From contig NZ_CP159534.1 of assembly GCF_040529335.1 (NCBI RefSeq), positions 4,712,001-4,776,000 on the forward strand: 64,000 nucleotides of DNA, in the 5' to 3' direction. A model generated the notes under the pieces. The model was not told the origin of the DNA. It did no database searches and worked only from the letters and a program-made list of their open reading frames with translations. The DNA is from Streptomyces sp. HUAS MG91 (GTDB taxonomy: Bacteria > Actinomycetota > Actinomycetes > Streptomycetales > Streptomycetaceae). Shown here piece by piece: positions 34,065-42,535 of this stretch (positions are counted from its first letter, which is position 1; each line of letters opens with the position of its first letter). Both the position numbers and the translations under genes were made by a program.

Positions 34065-35009
34065 GTGAACGGCTCGCGCACCGAACAAGCCCAGGCGCCC
34101 GCCCCGGAAGCCGCGCTCGTCCACCCGGAGACCGCGGGCGCCCCGGCCGGCCGGTGGGGCGCCCTGGGCCCGGTCGGCCTGGTCCTGGCGGGCTGTGTGT
34201 CGGTGCAGTTCGGCGGCGCGGTCGCGGTGAGCCTGATGCCGCGCGCGGGCGCCGTCGGCGTGGTCACCCTGCGGCTCGTGGTGGCCGCGGTGGTCCTGCT
34301 GGTCGTGTGCCGCCCCCGGCTGCGCGGCCACTCGCGGGCCGACTGGGGCACGGTCGTCGCGTTCGGCATCGCCATGGGCGGCATGAACCTGCTCTTCTAC
34401 CAGGCCGCGGCCCGCATCCCGCTCGGCCTCGCGGTCACCTTCGAGGTGCTGGGCCCGCTGGCGCTGTCGGTCATCGCCTCGCGCCGCGCGATCAACCTCC
34501 TGTGGGCGGGCTGCGCGCTCGTCGGCGTCTTCCTGCTGGGCGGCGCGGGCGACGGCCTCGGCGGTCTCGACCCGGTCGGTGTCGCCTTCGCCGTCGCGGC
34601 GGGCGGCGCCTGGGCCACGTACATCGTCTTCAGCGCCCGTACGGGCCGCCGCTTCCCGCAGGCCGACGGGCTCGCCCTCGCCATGACGGTGGCGGCCGTG
34701 CTCTGCCTGCCGCTCGGCCTCGCGACGGCGGGCCCGAAGCTCTTCGACCCGACGACGATCGCGCTCGGCTCGGCCGTCGCCCTCATGTCCTCGGTGCTGC
34801 CCTACACCCTGGAACTGATCGCCCTGCGCCGCCTGCCCGCGTCCACGTTCGCCGTGATGATGAGCCTGGAACCGGCCATCGCGGCTCTCGCCGGTTTCCT
34901 CGTCCTGAGCCAGGCCCTGTCCTGGGTGCAGGCCGCGGCGATCGCCTGCGTCATCGTGGCGAGCATGGGGGCGGTGCGCACCCAGGTGGGCCGCAGGAAG
35001 AAGCGCTGA
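34065..35009 (+). CDS. EamA/DMT-family permease
   Basis: A 314-residue membrane protein with ten predicted helices in two EamA repeats (about 45-165 and 175-305). Typical segments are RLVVAAVVLLVVCRP, GGMNLLFYQAAARIPLGLAVTFEVLGPLAL and LPASTFAVMMSLEPAIAALAGFLVLSQ, the RhaT-like signature. It should export a small metabolite or amino acid; the substrate is unknown. GTG at 34065 follows GAGG; the earlier ATG at 34020 lies inside the promoter region. A relic of another gene abuts its stop. Confidence 0.88.
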   Translation: MNGSRTEQAQAPAPEAALVHPETAGAPAGRWGALGPVGLVLAGCVSVQFGGAVAVSLMPRAGAVGVVTLRLVVAAVVLLVVCRPRLRGHSRADWGTVVAFGIAMGGMNLLFYQAAARIPLGLAVTFEVLGPLALSVIASRRAINLLWAGCALVGVFLLGGAGDGLGGLDPVGVAFAVAAGGAWATYIVFSARTGRRFPQADGLALAMTVAAVLCLPLGLATAGPKLFDPTTIALGSAVALMSSVLPYTLELIALRRLPASTFAVMMSLEPAIAALAGFLVLSQALSWVQAAAIACVIVASMGAVRTQVGRRKKR

Positions 35010-35125
35010 GCCTGGCCCTCGCGGCCGGCGGCGTGCTCGTCGTGCGCCACGACGCCTCGTGCACCGTGCTCGCCGACCCCGAGGGCAACCGGGTGTGCGT
35101 GTGCACGGCGGAGGGGCGGGAGTAG
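35010..35125 (+). pseudogene. Relic of a VOC/glyoxalase-like gene (C-terminal end only)
   Basis: Directly after the permease stop, a frame reads LALAAGGVLVVRHDASC then TVLADPEGNRVCVCTAEG before TAG. LADPEGNxxCVC is the common C-terminal signature of glyoxalase/bleomycin-resistance (VOC) proteins, with the last metal-site strand. There is no start codon with a ribosome site and no N-terminal half, so this is a remnant of a deleted gene, fused in space to the end of the permease gene. Confidence 0.65.
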
Positions 35126-35180
35126 CGGCCGGCCGCCCGGCGGCCCGCATCGCCGGGCGGAACCGGGTCCACTTTTCATG

Positions 35181-35192
35181 CAAGCACGCTTG
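35181..35192. promoter_or_regulatory. Putative TetR operator before the acyl-CoA operon
   Basis: CAAGCACGCTTG is a 12-bp palindrome (CAAGC-AC-GCTTG) in AT-richer DNA, 70 bases before the first gene of the operon. It is the expected size of half-sites for TetR regulators of acyl-CoA catabolism, and the operon ends with a TetR gene. The link is an inference. Confidence 0.5.
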
Positions 35193-35262
35193 ATTGTTTC
35201 CCGGGGCGCTGCCATGCTCCAGGCACGCCGCCGCACATCGCCCTGCCCCGAGGGGAGCGCAC

Positions 35263-36069
35263 GTGTCCGATCAGCCGTCACCGCCGTCCGTCTTCGACGA
35301 CCTGCGCGACGAGAGCACGGAACTCGACCGTCTGGTCGCCGGGTTGGGCCCGGACGGCTGGCGGGCCGCGACGCCCGCGCCGCGCTGGACCGTCGCCCAC
35401 CAGATCGCCCATCTCGCCTGGACCGACCGCGCGGCGCTGCTCGCCATGACCGACCCGGACGCGTTCGCCGGGGAGGTCGAGAAGGCGCTCGCCGCACCGG
35501 AGTCCTTCGTCGACGACGGGGCCGACGAGGGTGCCGCCGGGCCGCCGGACGACCTCCTCGCCCGCTGGCGCGCCGGACGCACCCGGGTGGACGAGGTGCT
35601 GCGGGCCGTCGCCGCCGAGAAGCGGAAGTTCCCCTGGTACGGGCCGCCCATGTCGGCCGCGTCCATGGCGACCGGGCGGCTCATGGAGACCTGGGCCCAC
35701 GGCCAGGACGTCGCCGACGCGCTCGGCGTCGTACGGGAGCCCACCGACCGGCTGCGGCACATCGCCCGGATCGGCGTACGCGCCCGGGACTTCGCCTTCG
35801 GGGTGCGCGGGACGGACGTACCGAAGGAGGAGTTCCGCGTCGAACTCCTGCTGCCCAGCGGCACGTTGTGGACGCTCGGCCCCGAGGACGCCGCCCAGCG
35901 CGTCACCGGTACCGCGCTCGACTTCTGCCTCCTCGTCACCCAGCGCGCCCACCGTGACGACGTCGACGTCCGCGCCGAGGGCCCCGACGCCGACCGCTGG
36001 CTCGGCATCGCGCAGGCCTTCGCCGGGCCGCCGGGACAGGGCCGCGCACCGAAGGGGGCCCGCGCGTGA
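35263..36069 (+). CDS. TIGR03084/DinB-like metal-binding protein
   Basis: A 268-residue protein of the TIGR03084 group in the DinB/mycothiol-dependent maleylpyruvate isomerase superfamily. [18 protein letters not shown] and [14 protein letters not shown] (His pair), and [15 protein letters not shown] (third His), give the three-histidine metal site. Members are regularly placed beside AtuA and acyl-CoA carboxylase genes, but the reaction is unknown. GTG at 35263 has GGGAG six bases upstream. Its stop overlaps the atuA start as GTGA. It is the first gene of the operon. Confidence 0.88.
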   Translation: MSDQPSPPSVFDDLRDESTELDRLVAGLGPDGWRAATPAPRWTVAHQIAHLAWTDRAALLAMTDPDAFAGEVEKALAAPESFVDDGADEGAAGPPDDLLARWRAGRTRVDEVLRAVAAEKRKFPWYGPPMSAASMATGRLMETWAHGQDVADALGVVREPTDRLRHIARIGVRARDFAFGVRGTDVPKEEFRVELLLPSGTLWTLGPEDAAQRVTGTALDFCLLVTQRAHRDDVDVRAEGPDADRWLGIAQAFAGPPGQGRAPKGARA

Positions 36070-37775
36070 GTGCGATACGCCCGCTGCGCATCGGCAACGC
36101 CTCCGGCTTCTACGGCGACCGGTTCGACGCGATGCGCGAGATGCTGGACGGCGGCCCGCTCGACGTCCTCACCGGCGACTATCTCGCCGAACTGACCATG
36201 CTCATCCTCGGCCGCGATCGCCTGAAGGACCCCGGGCGCGGCTACGCCCGCACCTTCCTGCGGCAGTTGGAGGAGTGCCTGGGGGCCGCCGTCGAGCGCG
36301 GGGTGAAGATCGTCGCCAACGCCGGAGGGCTCAACCCGGCCGGACTCGCCGAAGCCGTAAGGGAGTTGGCCGACCGGCTCGGCATCCCCGTCGCCGTCGC
36401 CCACGTCGAGGGCGACGACCTGCTGTCCACCGGCCGCTTCCCGGGCGCCCTGACCGCCAACGCCTACCTCGGCGGAGCCGGCATCACCGCCTGCCTGGAG
36501 GCGGGCGCCGACATCGTCGTCACCGGCCGCGTCACCGACGCCGCCCTGGTCAGCGGGCCCGCCGCCTGGCACTTCGGGTGGACGCCGCAGGACCACGACC
36601 GGCTCGCCGGGGCCGTCGTCGCCGGGCACGTCCTGGAATGCGGAACCCAGGCCACCGGCGGCAACTACGCCCACTTCGCCGCGCACGGCCCCGGCACGCT
36701 GCTGCGGCCCGGCTTCCCGCTCGCCGAGATCCACGAGGACGGCTCGGCCGTCATCACCAAGCACCCCGGCAGCGGCGGCCTCGTCGACCCCGGCACCGTC
36801 ACCGCCCAGCTCCTGTACGAGACCGGTGGCGCCCGGTACGCCGGGCCCGACGTCACCGTACGGCTGGACAGCGTCCGCCTCGACGCCGACGGGCCCGACC
36901 GCGTCCGCGTGCACGGCGTGCGCGGCGAGGCACCACCGCCCACCCTGAAGGTGGGGCTCAACCGGCTCGGCGGGTTCCGCAACGAGGTCGTCTTCGTGCT
37001 GACCGGGCTCGACATCGAGGAGAAGGCCGCGCTGGTGCGGGCGCAGATGGCGGACGCCTTCGCCCGCGCCAAGTCCTCCCCCGAGCACGTGCGCTGGGAG
37101 CTGGCCCGCACCGACCGGCCCGACGCCGCCACCGAGGAGACCGCGAGCGCCCTGCTGCGGCTCGTCGTCCGCGACCAGTCCCAGGAGGCCGTGGGCCGGG
37201 CGCTGAGCGGCGCCGCCGTCGAGCTGGCCCTCGGCTCCTACCCCGGGTTCCACGTCACCGCGCCGCCCGGCAAGGGCGCCCCGTACGGCGTCTTCGAGGC
37301 CGCGTACGTGCCCCGCGCCGACGTCCCGCACCTCGCCGTCCTGCCCGACGGCGAGCGGCGCCCCGTCCCCGTACCGGACGGGCCCACCCGCCCGCTCGCC
37401 CCCGTCCCCGAGCCCGCCCTGCCCGAACCGCTGCCGCCGGGCCCCACCCGCCGCGCGCCCCTCGGGCTCGTCGCCGGGGCCCGCAGCGGCGACAAGGGCG
37501 GCGACGCCAACATCGGCGTCTGGGCCGTCTCCGACGAGGGCTGGCGGTGGCTCGCGCACACCCTCACCGTCGAGCGGCTGCGCGAACTCCTCCCGGAGAC
37601 GGCCGGGTTGACCGTCACCCGGCACGTCCTGCCCCACCTCCGCGCCCTGAACTTCACCGTCGAGCAGATCCTCGGCGAGGGCGTCGCCGCGCAGGCCCGC
37701 TTCGACCCGCAGGCCAAGGGCCTCGGCGAATGGCTGCGCTCCCGCCACCTCGACCTCCCGGAGGCACTCCTGTGA
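36066..37775 (+). CDS. atuA: AtuA-like protein (acyclic terpene utilisation, DUF1446)
   Basis: A 569-residue protein with the AtuA domain: [72 protein letters not shown] and [17 protein letters not shown] are in the usual order. The C-terminal 100 residues ([22 protein letters not shown]) are the small AtuA-like domain, fused here as in many actinobacteria. In Pseudomonas AtuA is needed for citronellol/geraniol degradation, with an uncertain step. Starts and ends in GTGA overlaps with its neighbours. Confidence 0.92.
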   Translation: MSAIRPLRIGNASGFYGDRFDAMREMLDGGPLDVLTGDYLAELTMLILGRDRLKDPGRGYARTFLRQLEECLGAAVERGVKIVANAGGLNPAGLAEAVRELADRLGIPVAVAHVEGDDLLSTGRFPGALTANAYLGGAGITACLEAGADIVVTGRVTDAALVSGPAAWHFGWTPQDHDRLAGAVVAGHVLECGTQATGGNYAHFAAHGPGTLLRPGFPLAEIHEDGSAVITKHPGSGGLVDPGTVTAQLLYETGGARYAGPDVTVRLDSVRLDADGPDRVRVHGVRGEAPPPTLKVGLNRLGGFRNEVVFVLTGLDIEEKAALVRAQMADAFARAKSSPEHVRWELARTDRPDAATEETASALLRLVVRDQSQEAVGRALSGAAVELALGSYPGFHVTAPPGKGAPYGVFEAAYVPRADVPHLAVLPDGERRPVPVPDGPTRPLAPVPEPALPEPLPPGPTRRAPLGLVAGARSGDKGGDANIGVWAVSDEGWRWLAHTLTVERLRELLPETAGLTVTRHVLPHLRALNFTVEQILGEGVAAQARFDPQAKGLGEWLRSRHLDLPEALL

Positions 37776-39370
37776 CCGTCCTGGCCAGCGCCCTGGACAT
37801 CCGGTCCGACGACTACGCCGCCCACCGGAGCGCGCTCCTCGGCAAGCTCACCGCCCTCGACGGCGAACACGCCAAGGCGCTGAACGGCGGCGGCGAGAAG
37901 TACGTGCAGCGGCACCGCAAGCGCGGCAAGCTCCTCGCCCGCGAGCGCATCGAGCTGCTGCTCGACCCCGACACCCCGTTCCTGGAGCTCTCCCCGCTGG
38001 CCGCCTGGGGCAGCGACTACGCCGTCGGTGCCTCCCTCGTCACCGGCATCGGCGTCGTCGAGGGCGTCGAGTGCCTGATCACCGCCAACGACCCGACCGT
38101 GCGCGGCGGTGCCAGCAATCCCTGGTCGCTGAAGAAGGCGCTGCGCGCCAACGAGATCGCCTTCGCCAACCGGCTGCCCTGCATCTCCCTCGTCGAGTCC
38201 GGCGGCGCCGACCTGCCCTCGCAGAAGGAGATCTTCATCCCGGGCGGCGGGATCTTCCGCGACATCACCCGGCTGTCGGCCGCCGGGATCCCCACCGTCG
38301 CCGTCGTCTTCGGCAACTCCACGGCCGGCGGCGCGTACATCCCCGGCATGTCCGACCACGTCATCATGGTCAAGGAGAAGGCGAAGGTCTTCCTCGGCGG
38401 GCCGCCGCTGGTGAAGATGGCCACCGGCGAGGAGAGCGACGACGAGTCGCTCGGCGGCGCCGAGATGCACGCCCGCACCTCCGGGCTCGCCGACTACTTC
38501 GCCCACGACGAGCAGGACGCGATCCGGCAGGCCCGCCGCGTCGTCGCCCGCCTCAACCACCGCAAGGCGTACGGGGATCCAGCGCTCGCGGAGCCGCCCA
38601 AGTACGACCCGGAGGAGCTGCTCGGGATCGTGCCCGAGGACCTGAAGGTGCCGTTCGACCCGCGCGAGGTCATCGCCCGGATCGTCGACGGCTCCGACTT
38701 CGACGAGTTCAAGCCGCTGTACGGGTCCTCGCTCGTCACCGGCTGGGCGTCCCTGCACGGCTATCCCGTCGGCATCCTCGCCAACGCGCAGGGCGTGCTG
38801 TTCAGCGAGGAGTCGCAGAAGGCCGCCCAGTTCATCCAGCTCGCCAACCAGCGCGACATCCCGCTGCTCTTCCTGCACAACACCACCGGCTACATGGTCG
38901 GCAAGGAGTACGAGCAGGGCGGCATCATCAAGCACGGCTCGATGATGATCAACGCCGTCAGCAACAGCCGCGTACCGCACCTGTCCGTCCTCATGGGCGC
39001 CTCGTACGGCGCCGGGCACTACGGGATGTGCGGGCGGGCCTACGACCCCCGCTTCCTGTTCGCCTGGCCCAGCGCCAAGTCCGCCGTCATGGGGCCGCAG
39101 CAGCTCGCCGGGGTGCTCTCGATCGTCGCCCGGCAGTCGTCCGCCGCCAAGGGGCTCCCGTACGACGAGGAGGCCGACGCCGGTCTGCGCGCCATGGTCG
39201 AGCAGCAGATCGAGACCGAGTCCCTGCCGATGTTCCTCTCCGGACGGCTCTACGACGACGGGGTCATCGACCCGCGCGACACCCGCACCGTCCTCGGCAT
39301 CTGCCTGTCCGCGATCCACACCGCACCGTACGAGGGCGCCCGCGGCGGCTTCGGCGTCTTCAGGATGTGA
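37772..39370 (+). CDS. Acyl-CoA carboxylase beta subunit (carboxyltransferase)
   Basis: A 532-residue carboxyltransferase of the MccB/AtuC type. KRGKLLARERIELLLDPDTPFLELS is the family opening, ESGGADLPSQKEIFIPGG binds acyl-CoA, and FGNSTAGGAYIPGMSD forms the first oxyanion site. LFLHNTTGYMVGKEYE and MGASYGAGHYGMCG are the second crotonase-fold half. The long MccB-type sequence suggests methylcrotonyl- or geranyl-CoA as substrate, not acetyl- or propionyl-CoA. It starts at GTG 37772, overlapping atuA, and pairs with the next gene. Confidence 0.93.
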   Translation: MTVLASALDIRSDDYAAHRSALLGKLTALDGEHAKALNGGGEKYVQRHRKRGKLLARERIELLLDPDTPFLELSPLAAWGSDYAVGASLVTGIGVVEGVECLITANDPTVRGGASNPWSLKKALRANEIAFANRLPCISLVESGGADLPSQKEIFIPGGGIFRDITRLSAAGIPTVAVVFGNSTAGGAYIPGMSDHVIMVKEKAKVFLGGPPLVKMATGEESDDESLGGAEMHARTSGLADYFAHDEQDAIRQARRVVARLNHRKAYGDPALAEPPKYDPEELLGIVPEDLKVPFDPREVIARIVDGSDFDEFKPLYGSSLVTGWASLHGYPVGILANAQGVLFSEESQKAAQFIQLANQRDIPLLFLHNTTGYMVGKEYEQGGIIKHGSMMINAVSNSRVPHLSVLMGASYGAGHYGMCGRAYDPRFLFAWPSAKSAVMGPQQLAGVLSIVARQSSAAKGLPYDEEADAGLRAMVEQQIETESLPMFLSGRLYDDGVIDPRDTRTVLGICLSAIHTAPYEGARGGFGVFRM

Positions 39371-41310
39371 CCCCAGTGATCTCCTCTGTTCTTGTGGCCA
39401 ACCGCGGCGAGATCGCCTGCCGCGTCTTCCGCACCTGCCGTGAGCTGGGCATCCGCACCGCCGCCGTGCACTCCGACCCGGACGCGGACGCCCTGCACGT
39501 GCGCGAGGCCGACCTCGCCGTACGGCTCCCGGGCGCCACCCCCGCCGAGACGTACCTGCGCGCCGACCTCGTCGTGAAGGCCGCCCTCGACGCGGGCGCC
39601 GACGCCGTGCACCCGGGCTACGGATTCCTCTCCGAGAACCCCGACTTCGCGCGCGCCGTCACCGACGCCGGGCTGACCTGGATCGGCCCGCCGCCCGGGG
39701 CGATCGAGGCGATGGCGTCGAAGACCCGCGCCAAGGAGCTGATGGGCATCGCCCCGCTCGGCGAGGTCACCGAGGCCGATCTGCCCGTCCTCGTGAAGGC
39801 CGCCGCGGGCGGTGGCGGGCGGGGCATGCGCGTCGTACGGGAACTGGCCGACCTGGACGACGAGTTGAAGGCCGCCCGCGCCGAGGCGTTGTCCGCGTTC
39901 GGGGACGACGAGGTCTTCGTCGAGCCCTATGTCGAGGGCGGACGCCATGTCGAGGTGCAGGTCCTCGCCGACACCCACGGCACCGTGTGGGTGCTCGGCA
40001 CCCGCGACTGCTCGCTCCAGCGCCGCCACCAGAAGGTGATCGAGGAGGCCCCGGCGCCCGGCATCACCCCGGAACTCGAAGCCCGACTCCAGGAGTTGGC
40101 CGAGCGGGCGGTGCGCTCGGTCGCGTACGTCGGCGCCGGAACCGTCGAGTTCCTCGTGGCGGACGGCACCGCCCACTTCCTGGAGATGAACACCCGCCTC
40201 CAGGTCGAACACCCCGTCACCGAGGCCGTGTTCGGCCTCGACCTCGTCGCGCTGCAACTCCGGATCGCCGAGGGGGAGGCGCTGGAGCCGGCCCCCCCGG
40301 CGCCGCACGGCCACGCCGTCGAGGCCCGCCTGTACGCCGAGGACCCGGCCGCCGGATTCGCCCCGCAGACCGGCACCCTGCACCGGCTCGCCGTCCCCGG
40401 AAGCGTCCGCCTCGACACCGGATACACCGACGGCGACCCCATCGGCGTCCACTACGACGCCATGCTCGCCAAGGTCGTCGCCCACGCGCCGACCCGCGCC
40501 GCCGCCGTCCGCGCCCTCGCCGGAGCCCTGGAGCGGGCCGCCGTGCACGGCCCCGTCACCAACCGCGACCTGCTCGTGCGCTCGCTGCGCCACCCCGAGT
40601 TCACGGCCGCCCGCATGGACACCGGGTTCTACGAGCGCCACCTCGACGGCCTCACCGCCCCCGACGAGGACCCGTACGCCCCGCTCGCCGCCGCCCTGGC
40701 CGCCGCGGCCGCCGCACCCTCGCGCTTCGGCGGCTTCCGCAACGTGCCGTCGCGGCCGCACAGCAGGAGCTACCGCAGCGTGCCGCACGACACCGCCTAC
40801 GAGGTGAGCTACCGGCACACCCGGCACGGACTCGAAGCCGTCGGCCTCACGAGCACCCGCAGCGGCACGGACCCGGACGAGGGGACCGTGCAGGTCACCC
40901 TCCACGACGTCGATCCGGACGTCCGCGTCCTGCACGCCGCACCCGACCGCGTCGTCCTCGGCATCGGCGGCGTGCGCAGGACGTACGACGTCGCCGCCCA
41001 CGACGACGGGCGGGTGCACGTGAACGGCACCACGCTCGTCGCCGAACCCCGCTTCACCGACCCCACCGAGCAGCGCGCCCCCGGCTCCCTGCTCGCCCCC
41101 ATGCCCGGCACCGTCGTCCGCGTCGCCGAAGGGCTCGGCGCGGGCGCGGCCGTCACCGCCGGACAGCCCCTGATCTGGCTGGAGGCCATGAAGATGGAGC
41201 ACCGCATCACCGCTCCCGCCTCCGGAACGCTCACCGCCCTGCACGCCCTCGTCGGCCACCAGGTCGAGATGGGCGCCCTGCTCGCCGTCGTCCAGGAGGA
41301 ACAGTCGTGA
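39367..41310 (+). CDS. Acyl-CoA carboxylase alpha subunit (biotin carboxylase plus biotin carrier)
   Basis: A 647-residue protein: biotin carboxylase (1-445) with VLVANRGEIACRVFRT, HPGYGFLSENPDFA, KAAAGGGGRGMRVV (ATP loop) and FLEMNTRLQVEHPVTE; a linker domain (450-570); and a biotinyl domain at the end with EAMKMEH, Lys609 being the biotin site. It carboxylates biotin with bicarbonate and ATP for the beta subunit. One oddity: the segment between the kinase-like helix and the ATP grasp is short (ASKTRAKELMGIAPLGEVTEADLPVLVKAA), lacking several residues of the usual V-P-G loop. Confidence 0.93.
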   Translation: MTPVISSVLVANRGEIACRVFRTCRELGIRTAAVHSDPDADALHVREADLAVRLPGATPAETYLRADLVVKAALDAGADAVHPGYGFLSENPDFARAVTDAGLTWIGPPPGAIEAMASKTRAKELMGIAPLGEVTEADLPVLVKAAAGGGGRGMRVVRELADLDDELKAARAEALSAFGDDEVFVEPYVEGGRHVEVQVLADTHGTVWVLGTRDCSLQRRHQKVIEEAPAPGITPELEARLQELAERAVRSVAYVGAGTVEFLVADGTAHFLEMNTRLQVEHPVTEAVFGLDLVALQLRIAEGEALEPAPPAPHGHAVEARLYAEDPAAGFAPQTGTLHRLAVPGSVRLDTGYTDGDPIGVHYDAMLAKVVAHAPTRAAAVRALAGALERAAVHGPVTNRDLLVRSLRHPEFTAARMDTGFYERHLDGLTAPDEDPYAPLAAALAAAAAAPSRFGGFRNVPSRPHSRSYRSVPHDTAYEVSYRHTRHGLEAVGLTSTRSGTDPDEGTVQVTLHDVDPDVRVLHAAPDRVVLGIGGVRRTYDVAAHDDGRVHVNGTTLVAEPRFTDPTEQRAPGSLLAPMPGTVVRVAEGLGAGAAVTAGQPLIWLEAMKMEHRITAPASGTLTALHALVGHQVEMGALLAVVQEEQS

Positions 41311-42473
41311 CCGCTCCCGTCCTCGAAACCGAAGAGCACCGCGCCCTGCGCGCCGCCGTCGCCGCCCTCGGCAAGCGCTACGGCCGCGACTACATGACCC
41401 GGATCACCAGCGCCGGAGGCCACCCCGAGGAGCTGTGGGCCGAGGCCGCCAAGCTCGGCTACCTCGGCGTGAACCTCCCCGAGGAGTACGGCGGTGGAGG
41501 CGGCGGCATCGGCGAACTCTCCATAGTCCTGGAGGAGTTGGGCGCGGCCGGATCGCCGCTGCTGATGATGGTGGTGTCGCCCGCGATCTGCGGCACCGTC
41601 ATCTCCCGCTTCGGCACCGAGGAGCAGAAGCGCGCCTGGCTGCCCGGACTCGCCGACGGCAGCCGCACCATGGCGTTCGGCATCACCGAGCCCGACGCCG
41701 GGTCCAACTCGCACCGGATCACCACCACGGCCCGCCGCGACGACGACGGCTCCTGGGTCCTCAACGGGCGCAAGGTGTTCATCTCCGGCGTCGACATCGC
41801 CGACGCCACCCTCATCGTGGGCCGCACCTCCGACGCCCGTACCGGAAACCTCAAGCCGTGCCTGTTCATCGTGCCGCGCGACGCGGAGGGCTTCGGGCGC
41901 CGCCAGATCGACATGGAGCTCCAGGCGCCCGAGAAGCAGTGGGAGCTGACCCTCGACGACGTCCGGCTGCCCGCCGACGCGCTCGTCGGCGACGAGGACG
42001 CGGGGCTGCTCCAGCTGTTCGCCGGGCTCAACCCCGAGCGCATCATGACGGCCGCCTTCGCGATCGGCATGGGCCGGTACGCGCTCGGCCGCGCCGTCGA
42101 ATACGCCCGCGACCGCACGGTGTGGAAGTCCCCGATCGGCGCCCACCAGGCCATCGCCCACCCGCTCGCCCAGGTCCACATCGAGCTGGAACTGGCCCGC
42201 CTGATGATGCAGAAGGCGGCCACCCTGTACGACGCGGGCGACGACATCGGCGCCGGTGAGGCCGCCAACATGGCCAAGTACGCCGCCGCCGAGGCCTGCG
42301 TCCGCGCCGTCGACCAGTCCGTGCACACCCTCGGCGGCAACGGCCTGACCCGCGAGTTCGGCCTCGCCTCGCTCATCACCGGCTCGCGCGTGGCCCGTAT
42401 CGCGCCGGTCAGCCGCGAGATGATCCTCAACTACGTGTCCCACCAGACCCTCGGACTCCCCAAGTCCTACTGA
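41307..42473 (+). CDS. Acyl-CoA dehydrogenase
   Basis: A 388-residue flavoprotein. MAFGITEPDAGSNSHRI is the FAD/substrate signature 1, KVFISGVDIADATLIVGRT is the central beta domain, and LGGNGLTREFGLASLITGSRVARI is the C-terminal signature close to the family's catalytic region. It should introduce the alpha-beta double bond of a branched acyl-CoA (AtuD- or isovaleryl-CoA dehydrogenase-like). GTG at 41307 overlaps the biotin carboxylase stop. A 62-base gap with three tandem CTGAGCAC-like repeats follows before the ligase gene. Confidence 0.92.
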   Translation: MTAPVLETEEHRALRAAVAALGKRYGRDYMTRITSAGGHPEELWAEAAKLGYLGVNLPEEYGGGGGGIGELSIVLEELGAAGSPLLMMVVSPAICGTVISRFGTEEQKRAWLPGLADGSRTMAFGITEPDAGSNSHRITTTARRDDDGSWVLNGRKVFISGVDIADATLIVGRTSDARTGNLKPCLFIVPRDAEGFGRRQIDMELQAPEKQWELTLDDVRLPADALVGDEDAGLLQLFAGLNPERIMTAAFAIGMGRYALGRAVEYARDRTVWKSPIGAHQAIAHPLAQVHIELELARLMMQKAATLYDAGDDIGAGEAANMAKYAAAEACVRAVDQSVHTLGGNGLTREFGLASLITGSRVARIAPVSREMILNYVSHQTLGLPKSY

Positions 42474-42535
42474 GTCCTGCTGGGTACTGCTGAGCACGAC
42501 TGAGCACAACTGACCTTCAATGACGAGGAGTTGGC

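Noticed and set aside
30909..35183. A 1424-codon open frame on the minus strand across the FAD/Fe-S gene, the permease and the TIGR03084 gene start
   Set aside because: It spans three well-supported plus-strand genes, is Arg/Gly/His-rich without any domain, and is the usual antisense shadow in GC-rich coding DNA.
42474..42535. CTGAGCAC-like short direct repeats between the dehydrogenase and ligase genes
   Set aside because: Three imperfect units of about ten bases in a 62-base gap are too few for CRISPR and give no clear regulatory pattern.
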